This document shows positions 1-8,077 of a stretch of 34,497 nucleotides of DNA, piece after piece. The notes under the pieces were generated by a model. That model saw only the letters and a program-made list of their open reading frames with translations. It was not told the DNA's origin and ran no database searches. The position numbers were made by a program, and so were the translations under genes. Location of the stretch: positions 1-34,497 of the forward strand of contig JBILTL010000009.1 in the NCBI GenBank assembly GCA_044371535.1, written 5' to 3'. Position 1 is the stretch's first letter. Every line of letters starts with the position of its first letter. This DNA comes from CAIZGX01 sp044371535 (lineage in GTDB: Bacteria > Bacteroidota > Bacteroidia > Flavobacteriales_D > Sanyastnellaceae).

Positions 1-409
1 TTTTCCAGTTGAGGAATACACGCGAGCTGTCCCTCGCACGTTATCGAATAATCCATTGAGTGTTGGCGGAACTGGAATGAAACCGGTTTGTTACGAGACT
101 CTTCGAGCCAGTTCTTCCGTCTATATTCCCTTTTACTGGTCTTTTGAATTGGGGGTTTCGGAAGATGAAAAAACAACAACTATTCGATTTAACCTCACTG
201 AGGAGTTTGTTTCCAATAATTATTTTGAAGTGGTAGTTAATGACACTCCAAGTTCCTTGGGCGACTACAAGGTTTTCGGAGATACGTTAGATATTGTGGC
301 GATTCCGGTTTCAAACCCCAGATTCAGTGAAGCTCGAATTGTCTATGGACAGGGGTTGGTGAAGTTGCACGACGTGATGAATAATTGCGACTGGACGCGG
401 GTTTGGTAG
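1..409 (+). CDS. 3' end of an unknown protein (partial, cut by window edge)
   Basis: The reading frame is open from base 2 through the left edge and stops at TAG 407-409, so this is the last ~135 residues of a longer protein. The visible part has no signal peptide, membrane segment or motif that I recognise. It alternates hydrophobic and polar residues in a beta-rich pattern (for example VVVNDTPSSLGDYKVFGDTL) and ends in a short aromatic tail DWTRVW. No T9SS sorting domain is visible at the C-terminus. A TTG at 56 could start a shorter ORF, but the coding frame clearly continues upstream of it, so the partial interpretation is preferred. Function unknown. Confidence 0.6.
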   Translation, partial: FPVEEYTRAVPRTLSNNPLSVGGTGMKPVCYETLRASSSVYIPFYWSFELGVSEDEKTTTIRFNLTEEFVSNNYFEVVVNDTPSSLGDYKVFGDTLDIVAIPVSNPRFSEARIVYGQGLVKLHDVMNNCDWTRVW

Positions 410-450
410 TCACTTGAGATTGGCAGAGGGAGAAAAAATAATTAGAATCA

Positions 451-480
451 TTGTGAAGTTAGAGGAAATGCTTATATTTG
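451..480 (+). promoter_or_regulatory. Bacteroidota-type promoter of the tRNA gene
   Basis: TTG at 451-453, a 19-nt spacer and TATATTTG at 473-480 match the Bacteroidota -33/-7 consensus (TTG-N17-23-TAnnTTTG). The mature tRNA begins 19 nt after the -7 box, consistent with a short 5' leader removed by RNase P. Confidence 0.75.
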
Positions 481-498
481 CACCCGCTTAATAGCAAT

Positions 499-572
499 GG
501 CATTGTAGCTCAACTGGATAGAGCATCGCACTACGGATGCGAAGGTTTGGGGTTCGAATCCCTACAGTGTCA
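499..572 (+). tRNA. tRNA-Arg (anticodon ACG)
   Basis: The 74-nt segment folds as a complete cloverleaf. The acceptor stem is GGCATTG with CAGTGTC, the D stem GCTC/GAGC, the anticodon stem TCGCA/TGCGA with loop CTACGGA (anticodon ACG), the variable loop AGGTT, and the T arm TGGGG-TTCGAAT-CCCTA. The discriminator base is A at 572. CCA is not encoded (CGA follows). ACG is the usual anticodon for CGN arginine codons, with A34 normally deaminated to inosine by TadA. Confidence 0.95.
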
Positions 573-585
573 CGAAGAAGCAACC

Positions 586-614
586 AAATCCCCGACGAAA
601 GTTGGGGATTTTTG
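586..614 (+). terminator. Intrinsic terminator after tRNA-Arg
   Basis: The stem AATCCCCGAC / GTTGGGGATT with a GAAA tetraloop (597-600) is followed by a T run ending near 613. It lies 14 nt after the tRNA, which fits termination of the tRNA transcript. The single G-T pair does not disrupt the stem. Confidence 0.85.
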
Positions 615-642
615 GTTTGAAGGGTGATCGTTCGCCTGTATT

Positions 643-687
643 GAATCACTTCCCCAATCCCCAATTACACCTGTTAATTGGTGATTC
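643..687. repeat. Imperfect nested inverted repeat in the tRNA-operon intergenic region
   Basis: Outer arms GAATCAC (643-649) and GTGATTC (681-687) enclose inner arms CCAATTA (661-667) and TAATTGG (675-681), with an unpaired stretch on the 5' side. A T run follows at about 691-696. It could be a weak secondary terminator or an attenuator before the 821 operon. The rest of 616-820 is AT-rich and holds only a weak promoter candidate. Confidence 0.4.
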
Positions 688-786
688 GTGTTTTTTCAAC
701 TCAAGGCCAAAAATCAGGAGACTCGAAGATTGATTTGAATTAACCAAACAGACTATGAATTTAGTAATTAAGTTCGCAAAGAATAG

Positions 787-816
787 TTCGTTTTTTAGCT
801 GTATGAATTATTTTTA
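787..816 (+). promoter_or_regulatory. Weak promoter candidate for the 821-5953 operon
   Basis: TTC (787-789), a 19-nt spacer and TATTTTTA (809-816) resemble TTG-N19-TAnnTTTG with one mismatch in each element. The spacer equals that of the two clear promoters at 451 and 7239. The -7 box ends 4 nt before the ATG, so a transcript would be nearly leaderless. Confidence 0.3.
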
Positions 817-820
817 AATC

Positions 821-2149
821 ATGACCGAAAACACATTGCCAAAAATAGAAGCCGCCATCATTAAGGTAGTTGGCATATTTGATTACAACAAGAATTTTGC
901 AGCGAGGCTTTCAGCTGAGCTCGGATTTGAAAGTCTGAATCGCGGAAGCGATAAGGAAAGAGAAAGCACAGAACAGTTTTATCGCGATAAATACTACAAA
1001 GAGTTCAATGAGCTCATGCTCACGCAAAACGGCGAGAATGCCGTTCAGTCTTTCAGCAAGAAATGCAATAACCGCATTCAATTTCTAAAGCGGGGAAATG
1101 AAATCGTGGGAACAGTAAATGAAATGGAGTTGCATTTGTTCGACAATCAAATTGGTGTCTTCGCCATTTCTGTAGATCCTCAGCAACTCGAATTCAATTA
1201 CGTTTCAGACTTGCTTTTTTTTCTAAAAACGTTTAGCGCTCGTGTCGAAAATGAGAATGTCGAATTGCACGAGTGGATTTCTAAATACGCATTAGATGGT
1301 ATCTCCCTTCGCTCAAACCCATCAAACTTTGTAGATTCAGATGAATACAGCGGTTCGAAATTCAAAATATATTCTGCGTTTAGTGTCGATGAAACAGTTG
1401 CAGGAAAAGATTACAACCGTGATCACTTGCTCTATGAAATCGGAACCGGTTCAATGTTAGGAAGTGTCGCAAGCGTAGGTTATTTCACACCGTCACCGGA
1501 GTATTTCAAAGAGATAATGAAACATCGCGTAAGTGCGTTCAATTCAAGTACCGCTCTGGCTCTGCTCGACTCATACACTGTAATTGGACAGAATTTATTT
1601 TATGCTAACGGCGCCGTTAATCCATTCAATTTCGGTTCTTACAATCGCATTTATTTTTCAATTTATCTTTTCAATTTACATCTGAAATACAACGTATTCA
1701 GATTCAATGCGAAGTTCAAAGATGATCCCGTTCAATACAAAGCCCGATTCGAAGACTTTATGAATGAATACAATTTCAGTCATATTTCGTTCGACTTCCT
1801 TCCGAATTTAATTTACTCGAAAATGAGGGCTGCGCTGGGCGTTGAATTGGAGATAAAAAACTTTGAAAAAAGATTGAAGAGTCTAGCGGCGAACATTCAA
1901 GAGGAACAAGAGAAAAGACAAGCAGCACTTTTAGGTATTATTTCAATCATATCCTCCATTTCAGCAATTGACCCCATTCTTGAAACAGCAGAAGACGTTA
2001 GAGATTACATGGGAATGGGAAATGAATTGTTCTATGTCTTGGCTTCTATTGTTTCTATAGCAGCAGCCATTCCAATTTTAACTTATCTGTTTCCACATCA
2101 TGCAAAGAAGGTATGGAAGACAGTGAATGCATTCTTCAAGAATGATTGA
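821..2149 (+). CDS. Membrane-anchored protein with two C-terminal TM segments, first gene of a three-gene operon
   Basis: This 442-residue protein has no signal peptide. Residues 1 to ~340 look soluble and mixed alpha/beta. A charged helical stretch (~345-366, with NFEKRLKSL and QEEQEKRQ) leads into two hydrophobic segments, ~367-386 (LLGIISIISSISAI) and ~400-423 (LFYVLASIVSIAAAIPIL), followed by a basic tail. Large cytosolic domain, long helix, TM hairpin is the architecture of CorA-like channels. A GMGN sequence lies between the two TM segments, but it is not the true GMN motif in the CorA position, so a CorA relationship is only a suggestion. The stop overlaps the start of the next gene, which points to translational coupling. 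By analogy with HEPN-linked systems the protein could be a membrane effector; that is inference. Not recognised as a named family. Confidence 0.75.
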   Translation: MTENTLPKIEAAIIKVVGIFDYNKNFAARLSAELGFESLNRGSDKERESTEQFYRDKYYKEFNELMLTQNGENAVQSFSKKCNNRIQFLKRGNEIVGTVNEMELHLFDNQIGVFAISVDPQQLEFNYVSDLLFFLKTFSARVENENVELHEWISKYALDGISLRSNPSNFVDSDEYSGSKFKIYSAFSVDETVAGKDYNRDHLLYEIGTGSMLGSVASVGYFTPSPEYFKEIMKHRVSAFNSSTALALLDSYTVIGQNLFYANGAVNPFNFGSYNRIYFSIYLFNLHLKYNVFRFNAKFKDDPVQYKARFEDFMNEYNFSHISFDFLPNLIYSKMRAALGVELEIKNFEKRLKSLAANIQEEQEKRQAALLGIISIISSISAIDPILETAEDVRDYMGMGNELFYVLASIVSIAAAIPILTYLFPHHAKKVWKTVNAFFKND

Positions 2150-2618
2150 GTTAACTGAAAAAGCAGAAAAACATCTAGCGCTTCATTTCGGTAATTCCAA
2201 TTCAGCGGGTAGTGTTTTTTTTACACACGTATTCGCAAGTCCAAAAGATTTGCATGAATACGTGAATAGCTGCGAACCTTCTGTGGTAATTACACAATCA
2301 GAATTCCGCGAAGCGCTTATTTTTCATACAGTAGAGGCGGTAGGAAATTCAGGAATTATTCTACGCAGCCAAGTAAGCGATGAAAATGTTATTTCGGAAT
2401 CACGAAATGGATTTCAAGTCGAAGTGGCTCTGTTAGATGAACTCGAATTGGCCTATGAGTTTTGTGTTATCGTAGAGAAGAAGAACGGTCTGTCTTCCAT
2501 AATTACCGCCTTTCCTGGAGGGTATTCACTTTCTTTTCCTTATGAAGGACAAACAGAAGATGAGTTTAAGAAATCAACAGAATTCTGGCAAGAGAATATC
2601 CTTTGCCGAAAAAAATAA
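2142..2618 (+). CDS. Small unknown protein, second gene of the operon
   Basis: I chose the ATG at 2142 (158 residues), which overlaps the end of the upstream gene by 8 nt; an in-frame ATG at 2127 would add five residues inside that gene. There is no signal peptide or TM segment. The C-terminal half has the pattern LAYEFCVIVEKK followed by SIITAFPG, which resembles the last strands of BECR-fold (barnase-EndoU-colicin-RelE) nucleases, where a hydrophobic strand precedes an ITAFP/VTAYP signature. The resemblance is short and I see no full set of catalytic residues. The tight packing with its neighbours implies a shared role. Function unknown. Confidence 0.7.
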   Translation: MIELTEKAEKHLALHFGNSNSAGSVFFTHVFASPKDLHEYVNSCEPSVVITQSEFREALIFHTVEAVGNSGIILRSQVSDENVISESRNGFQVEVALLDELELAYEFCVIVEKKNGLSSIITAFPGGYSLSFPYEGQTEDEFKKSTEFWQENILCRKK

Positions 2619-2623
2619 TTGCC

Positions 2624-5600
2624 ATGTTAAAATCAATTAACCAGAAAGATCTTCCTAAAAATTTCAGAGATGTCTTAGAAGATATTGATCGTTGTCGAGA
2701 GAAATCTGCGCGTCAGAAGTATCTTCTTGATTTAAGTGAAGGTCTTCTTATTCACGTGTGTGCCTTCGTGCTAGGTGAATACAAGTACAGCGGAATTTCG
2801 TCATTGGAATTAGAGAAATTGTTGTTGAAGAACAATCGAAATCTCAGCTTTGGAACCTATCTGCTTTTTCTACGTTCCGCAATGGAAGTCTTGAACAAGG
2901 GCGGTTATAAATCGAAACTGAACAGGCTTGTTTGGGAGAATAACGAATGGCCTGAAGTGAAAAGATTCGAGAATGTTTTCGATGCCGTAAAAGGGAAAAT
3001 AGATAATCTTGAAAGTAACGAACTGGAGACTGAATCCAATAAGGTTGCTGCTTCTCCGCAAGGGAAGACCAATGTGATTAAGTTTTTCGACAAGGTGGTG
3101 AATCTTAGAAATCGTGTTGCGCATCCGCATAAAGTGGTGAAGGACAAAGACGTCAATTGGCCATACAACGAAGACTATTTCAATGCAATTAATCCACCTC
3201 TTGAAGTTGCTTTAATGTTCTTAATTGAACAGCTCGATGAAGCTTGGTCTTATCGTTTTTACCGCGTGGCAGACAGCCAGTCGAATACACTGCAAGTAGA
3301 AGCGGAAGAGTCGAGTGAATACGAAGAAGTGAGCTTCAGTCAGAATCTTGAAAAGGGAATCCGCGTATTGGTGAATCAGGATTTCGATTTAATTGTTAGC
3401 GATTGGAAGGTCTTGCTTCAGGCAAGTGAAGAGGCGCTAGATTTCATTGAGAAGGAAAATGAGAACCTTCGGAAAATGGCTTCCATAGAAGAGTTGAAGG
3501 AACACATTGTTGTTGCGCTTGACGACGAGCAAATTAGTTTGGAGGAATTCAAATTCTTCGAATCCATTTCACGCGTGAAATTAGGACTGTCTTCTTCCGA
3601 AACGAAAACACTCGTTTTGGATGTAGCCAAATCGATGAACATTGAAGACCCGTTTCCCGAGATAGATAAGCGCTTCATTGATGCTATTGATCAGGCCATT
3701 CGAACAAAATCATTCAACGATTTTGTGCTTCGCTTAATGGGAGAGCAATACGGTGTAGACGCCGAAATGTTTGAGAAGATTGTAGACGAAAGAGCTGCGG
3801 CGTTGAACGTAGATCCTTTGGTTGCGAGACAGTCGACTCAATTTAATTTCAATTCAACTCAGCTCGATGCATTTGTGCGAATGCACAACGCGCGCAATTG
3901 GATTCGTTCCATTCATACGTTAAACAAAGGTGTAGGAGATAGTAACTACAAGATTACTGGAGAGGTTTCAGCAATAGGTTCGAAAGAGAATTTACACAAG
4001 CAAGCGTTCTCAGACGTGCTACATTTTGTAAAAAGTAAACTGAAAGAGTTTGACTCTGAAGGAGCTTTGCAGTGGGACGCTCACGTGAATCAATGGCAGA
4101 TAGGAGCCATGACTAGTTACATTTGGGCGTGCTTTTATCCGAAGAACGTACCTACGAAATCGTTCATGGCACTGCATGTAAGTGTCTACCAAGATGGAAG
4201 CGTGGCTATAGGTCTATTGCCCGACTGGAAGGATTATTCCAAGATAGAAAATTATCATTTGCTGAAACAAGTCACTCGACGTGTGCTCGACGAATTTGCT
4301 CAGAATTACGCTAAGGAAATTGCTAAATACAAGAATCTGTTTTTGTGGAATTACAACAACTCGGCTTTCGATACCTTGCACAATGCGGTGAGCGAGTACA
4401 ACTGGATTTTGCGTGAAGATTACAATTTTGAGCAGATTCAGTTTTGGTTGTCGCCTGAAGAACTGGCCGAGAATCCGCAAGCAATAGCCACCTCATTCGA
4501 CATTTCATTCAATTTATTCAATGGAGTTATTCCAGAAATAATTAATGATTATACACTTATTTCATCGGAAGAGATTGATCCTTTTAAGGTGCATTTTGAA
4601 TCTCTAAAAGATCTGCTGAAAAACACTGTTGATGGTATTTCAATATTCAGAAATAGTTCGACAAGCGCTTCAGATGCAGGGACTGTTTCAACTGAGGTGA
4701 TGAACGGATTCGTTGGCTATACCTTAGAATCTACCGAAGAGAAACAAAAAGTGAAGTTGAATGCGCAGATCTATTTCGATTATTTAAAGAAGTTGTTTTG
4801 TGTTGAATTGAAATTCTCTGTGACAGACGGTTTTAATGCTTGGCACAGCGCTATAGCTAAGGCACTTTCGAACTTTAATTCCGATCAAGAGAATGTCGAG
4901 GTGTTTTACAGAAAGGGAATTTTACTTCTTCGATACGGTCATGCAGAAGCAGATGAGGTGATCAAGAACGCTCCTGAGTTTGTTAAAGTTGTATTTGAAC
5001 AGTTGGTTTTCGAGTTCGCCAAAGAATCTGTGAACCCGCTCGGATTCCAGTATAGCAGTGATCAATTCAAATTGAATCAGCCTAAGGCAGATGCGGTTCT
5101 AGATGCAGTTGCAATTCAGGTTGAATCGAAGCTTTCAAATAAGCGACGCGCAGAGCGAAGAATCTTTCAGCAGTTGAGATATTCAGATTGTGTTTCAATG
5201 AATGAAAATTACAAGTCTCAAACCTTGCGTTGGGGAATCGACTTCAACAACAATCAATTGACTCCTTTTGTATCGATTCATTTGGAAAGTGATACGAGCA
5301 ATGTTCAATTCACGCAAGCCTTAAAAATGCATGCGCAGGAGAAAGGTTTATGGAATATTCTGTCTGCCAATGATGATGAATCTGTTGATTTGAAAGAATG
5401 GAGGGCCTGGGATAATGCTGTTGCTATTGTTTCTGCAAGTTCGTCTTGGAATAAGAAACACGGTCCAGAACAAGGTAAGCTAAATCTGCAAGAAGGGTTA
5501 GCCAATTGGTCAGCAAAAACAAACGATTCGAATCAATGGGTTCAAGTAGATTTTGGTGAAAAGAAACTCATTGAGAAAGTATTCATTCAAGGCAGATACA

Positions 5601-5953
5601 ACAGAGCCCAATGGGTGACTAAGTTCAGAGTGCAGGTGAGTGCAGACGGAAAGAAGTTTGAAGAAATTGGTTCTGGGTATGAAGGCAATACCGATCAGCA
5701 GACCGTTGTGGAAGTGGCTTTAAGCCCGCAACCCGTTGCACGTTTCGTGCGTATTGTGCCTGTTGAATGGCACGAGCACATTAGCATGCGATTCGATGTG
5801 CAAGCCAAAGATTTTCGTGAGCAAGCTTTCGAAATGAAAATGGATAAATTTGAGAACGGGGTGGAAGAAACTGAATTGTTAAGTAAGGAAATAGCAGATT
5901 TTATTTCCGAGATTCAATTGGCTTTCCCTGGAAAATTAGGATTGGTGAAATAG
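2624..5953 (+). CDS. Large cytosolic multidomain protein: HEPN-like, TerB-like and F5/8 type C (discoidin) domains
   Basis: I chose ATG 2624 (1109 residues), 5 nt after the previous stop; a TTG at 2603 would overlap that gene. Residues ~20-190 are helical and carry LRNRVAHPH, a perfect RNxxxH motif (R162, N163, H167) of HEPN RNases. Residues ~286-340 read as a TerB-like helical unit (ALDDEQISLEEFKFFESI, then LGLSSSE). The middle (~400-900) is a long mixed alpha/beta region with recurring WxxxF/Y patterns; no motif recognised. Residues ~925-1070 form a discoidin domain (SASSSWN, NQWVQVDFGEKKLIEKV, FRVQVSADGKKFEEI, RFVRIVP). There is no signal peptide, so a normally extracellular sugar- or lipid-binding domain appears to act in the cytosol. 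My inference is that the discoidin and middle regions sense a ligand and the HEPN domain cleaves RNA. Some HEPN domains are inactive, so activity is unproven. Confidence 0.8.
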   Translation: MLKSINQKDLPKNFRDVLEDIDRCREKSARQKYLLDLSEGLLIHVCAFVLGEYKYSGISSLELEKLLLKNNRNLSFGTYLLFLRSAMEVLNKGGYKSKLNRLVWENNEWPEVKRFENVFDAVKGKIDNLESNELETESNKVAASPQGKTNVIKFFDKVVNLRNRVAHPHKVVKDKDVNWPYNEDYFNAINPPLEVALMFLIEQLDEAWSYRFYRVADSQSNTLQVEAEESSEYEEVSFSQNLEKGIRVLVNQDFDLIVSDWKVLLQASEEALDFIEKENENLRKMASIEELKEHIVVALDDEQISLEEFKFFESISRVKLGLSSSETKTLVLDVAKSMNIEDPFPEIDKRFIDAIDQAIRTKSFNDFVLRLMGEQYGVDAEMFEKIVDERAAALNVDPLVARQSTQFNFNSTQLDAFVRMHNARNWIRSIHTLNKGVGDSNYKITGEVSAIGSKENLHKQAFSDVLHFVKSKLKEFDSEGALQWDAHVNQWQIGAMTSYIWACFYPKNVPTKSFMALHVSVYQDGSVAIGLLPDWKDYSKIENYHLLKQVTRRVLDEFAQNYAKEIAKYKNLFLWNYNNSAFDTLHNAVSEYNWILREDYNFEQIQFWLSPEELAENPQAIATSFDISFNLFNGVIPEIINDYTLISSEEIDPFKVHFESLKDLLKNTVDGISIFRNSSTSASDAGTVSTEVMNGFVGYTLESTEEKQKVKLNAQIYFDYLKKLFCVELKFSVTDGFNAWHSAIAKALSNFNSDQENVEVFYRKGILLLRYGHAEADEVIKNAPEFVKVVFEQLVFEFAKESVNPLGFQYSSDQFKLNQPKADAVLDAVAIQVESKLSNKRRAERRIFQQLRYSDCVSMNENYKSQTLRWGIDFNNNQLTPFVSIHLESDTSNVQFTQALKMHAQEKGLWNILSANDDESVDLKEWRAWDNAVAIVSASSSWNKKHGPEQGKLNLQEGLANWSAKTNDSNQWVQVDFGEKKLIEKVFIQGRYNRAQWVTKFRVQVSADGKKFEEIGSGYEGNTDQQTVVEVALSPQPVARFVRIVPVEWHEHISMRFDVQAKDFREQAFEMKMDKFENGVEETELLSKEIADFISEIQLAFPGKLGLVK

Positions 5954-5983
5954 AAGTTAAATTCTATTTTTCAATTTAAATTT

Positions 5984-6409
5984 TCAATTGGGGAAGATGG
6001 TTTTCCACGCTTTTTCGTCCAAATAAATTCGACAGGTGTCGTTCACCAACGCGCAATTAATTTTAAAGTTGGTGTTCGTTCCTACGATGGTGCGCTGATA
6101 GGTAAGTGACCAATTTTCCTTGGATAATTCTTTTACTCCGACGCGTTTCATGGAATAACCAAAGTCTTGCTCAGAAAGTTTTTCAATGAATGCGTTGCGT
6201 TTCATTGAAGTTACTTGTGGTCCATAAAAGAAAGGAACCATTTTATCATATTGCTGATTTTGATGCAAGATTTTTAAATAGCTCAAGACATCGGTGTTGT
6301 AAAAGCACAAAGGGTTTCTATAAAGGCAGCTTTGCGCAGTGGTTGCAAGCGAAATGAAAAGCAGGGTAACTGCTAAAGCAAAAGTTGTCGTCTTTTTATT
6401 TATTCTCAT
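5984..6409 (-). CDS. Small exported protein of unknown function
   Basis: The start is placed at ATG 6409, which gives a clear Sec signal peptide (MRINKKTTTFALAVTLLF, then cleavage near TTAQS) on a 141-residue precursor; the longer frame from 6454 lies inside the upstream gene. Three or four cysteines (CLYRNPLCF, INCALVNDTC) suggest disulfides in the periplasm. The start lies inside the 3' end of the preceding gene (14-nt overlap), so the two are probably coupled. No family recognised. Confidence 0.75.
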   Translation of the reverse strand: MRINKKTTTFALAVTLLFISLATTAQSCLYRNPLCFYNTDVLSYLKILHQNQQYDKMVPFFYGPQVTSMKRNAFIEKLSEQDFGYSMKRVGVKELSKENWSLTYQRTIVGTNTNFKINCALVNDTCRIYLDEKAWKTIFPN

Positions 6410-7202
6410 ATCCGAAACCGTTTGAAAAAGTGTAGTAGAATTTATCGATGTCAATAAGCGGACGCGTATCGTACATGGAAATGAAATTGATTTGCAGTTG
6501 GAAGCGATCTGAAATTTCCGTTGAAAGACTCACGTTACTGGCAAGACGCATGGCGCCGTTGCCGTGAGCCAAGGGTAGCTGATAATAATTCACAATACTC
6601 AATTCTGTTTTTTTGCCAATTTGAAAATAGAGGCGAAGCATGTTGTTCGATTTCATTACTCCTTTGCGAAGCTGACCCTCCTGAGAATCGGGCGACCCCG
6701 ATAAGTTCCAGATTTCATTTTCATAGAAGATTCCGGTGGCCACTTGAATACTCACTTTGTCTTTCTGTAAAGCTTGCCAGCGAAGATTGCCACCAAAGAG
6801 TTGTCTTTGAATCAGACCGCGTCCGCGATCAAGTTGGTGTTGCGCGAAGAGCTGCGGCGCCACTTTGTTTAAAAAGTTTGGTGTATAGCGCAGATGAATA
6901 AACCCGCCATTGATCAATTCAGTGCCTACTATACCTGTGTTGAAGTACTGTCCGTTTAACAACACCTGGTGTTTGTCGTTGTAGTGGTAAACACTCTCAA
7001 GTAATCCGTCTATTTCATAAACAGTTTCATTCTGCTGAGACAGGTTGAAGTTGGCCCCGAATCCATATTTGAAATCATGTTTGCTCAGGGAATCCTTCGT
7101 TAGCGTTGGGTCTTCGATGTTTAGAATTTGAGCGGAACATTCGCGCGTAATTGAGAAGATGTTTAAACAAATAATTAAGGAAAGTGAAGAAATGTATTTC
7201 AT
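6396..7202 (-). CDS. Outer-membrane beta-barrel protein, DUF481-like
   Basis: The 268-residue form starting at ATG 7202 has a signal peptide (MKYISSLSLIICLNIFSI, cleavage near CSAQ). The mature part is a series of amphipathic strands with alternating aromatics. Around its middle it has the features of DUF481 (YdiY-like) barrels: a FIHLRYTPNFL strand, then PQLFAQHQLDRGRGL and an R-x-L-x-GGNLRW strand. An upstream ATG at 7229 adds nine residues that weaken the signal peptide. It probably sits in the outer membrane; its substrate is unknown. It is divergent from the small cluster at 7295. Confidence 0.75.
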   Translation of the reverse strand: MKYISSLSLIICLNIFSITRECSAQILNIEDPTLTKDSLSKHDFKYGFGANFNLSQQNETVYEIDGLLESVYHYNDKHQVLLNGQYFNTGIVGTELINGGFIHLRYTPNFLNKVAPQLFAQHQLDRGRGLIQRQLFGGNLRWQALQKDKVSIQVATGIFYENEIWNLSGSPDSQEGQLRKGVMKSNNMLRLYFQIGKKTELSIVNYYQLPLAHGNGAMRLASNVSLSTEISDRFQLQINFISMYDTRPLIDIDKFYYTFSNGFGYENK

Positions 7203-7238
7203 ATTTTGTAAAAAGAAGAGTAAAAACACATGAATTAG

Positions 7239-7268
7239 TTGAGGATTGTAAAGGAGTATTTATATTTG
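7239..7268 (+). promoter_or_regulatory. Bacteroidota-type promoter for the 7295-8794 cluster
   Basis: TTG 7239-7241, a 19-nt spacer and TATATTTG 7261-7268 fit the -33/-7 consensus exactly, with the same spacing and -7 sequence as the tRNA promoter. The 26-nt distance to the ATG at 7295 leaves a short A-rich leader, as is typical for genes without Shine-Dalgarno sequences. Confidence 0.72.
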
Positions 7269-7294
7269 AAAATCAATTTTAAAAAATTAATCAA

Positions 7295-7480
7295 ATGGCA
7301 CAAGTTAAAGTTAGTTATAAGTGTCCGAAGTTCCATGGAGGAGGTTCTTCAACGCACGAAGATGTATTTGAAATTCCTGACAACTTATCGAGAGATGGGA
7401 ATAGAATTCGTGAGTTTCTAGCGCAAAAATTTAACGTTGGTCCTCATGATGTAACAGTTTTTAATTCAAGTATTATATAA
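7295..7480 (+). CDS. Small unknown protein (61 aa)
   Basis: The short ORF follows a strong promoter by 26 nt and ends 7 nt before the next ATG, so it is likely a real first cistron. The N-terminus has beta-like AQVKVSYKCP followed by a Gly/Ser/His patch (HGGGSS); the C-terminal half looks like a short helix and strand. It has a single cysteine, no signal peptide and no membrane segment. A longer overlapping frame starting at 7239 would lie over the promoter and is rejected. Function unknown. Confidence 0.6.
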   Translation: MAQVKVSYKCPKFHGGGSSTHEDVFEIPDNLSRDGNRIREFLAQKFNVGPHDVTVFNSSII

Positions 7481-7487
7481 TTCAATT

Positions 7488-7988
7488 ATGGCACATCACT
7501 CAACACTTTGTTTCTATTGTATGTTAGATTACAACAAGGAAACGTTTTTGAATCAAGTATCTACGGTAATCGATTTTATCAAATACATTGACTACGAAAG
7601 ACCTGACGGTTTTAGCTACAACAAAAATGAGGAAAAGCCAATTTCAGATTTGAAATTACGTCTCGAGGAGCTAAAGAAAACATTAAAGTCAAAAAAGACA
7701 GCTGAAGAATTGGACGAAGCTTTTTTTGCTGATTTTGCTAAATCGAACAACGATTTTGGAGGAGGAATTATTGATTTGGAATCGAATGAATTGGAATTCA
7801 ATGAATCAATTTGTTACGATGAAGGAGGCTCATTTTTGATATTTATTGGAACACCTTATCGATCGGGTCATTTAGAAAGTTTATGTGTGGGATTTTTCGA
7901 GATTATTTCCTCTTCTAATCCGGACATGCTTCCTGGAATTATAATCAACGACTTTGATGAGTCTTATTGTGAAGTTCAGAAAGGGTAA
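7488..7988 (+). CDS. Unknown cytosolic protein (166 aa)
   Basis: It starts at ATG 7488, 7 nt after the previous stop, and is probably co-transcribed with it. It has no signal peptide or TM segment. It is acidic, with a helical Lys/Glu-rich middle (residues ~50-75, LRLEELKKTLKSKKTAEELDE), then a Gly-rich turn (FGGGII) and C-terminal strands (GSFLIFIGTPYRSGH). Base composition is more AT-rich than in the neighbouring housekeeping genes, as is common for accessory genes. No family recognised. Confidence 0.65.
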   Translation: MAHHSTLCFYCMLDYNKETFLNQVSTVIDFIKYIDYERPDGFSYNKNEEKPISDLKLRLEELKKTLKSKKTAEELDEAFFADFAKSNNDFGGGIIDLESNELEFNESICYDEGGSFLIFIGTPYRSGHLESLCVGFFEIISSSNPDMLPGIIINDFDESYCEVQKG

Positions 7989-8077
7989 TTTCCTTCTGAA
8001 GTAATGATTACTGCAATTGTAAATAGGCGAGTTTCGAAAATTTGAACGAATAAGCACAATAGTTAATTTATCAAAAA

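Noticed and set aside
2603..2623. TTG start for the large HEPN protein
   Set aside because: It lies inside the previous gene's end and adds seven basic residues; ATG 2624 directly after the stop is more plausible.
499..5983. Genomic island integrated at tRNA-Arg carrying the 821-5953 operon
   Set aside because: No integrase is visible and I find no direct repeat of the tRNA 3' end downstream in the window.
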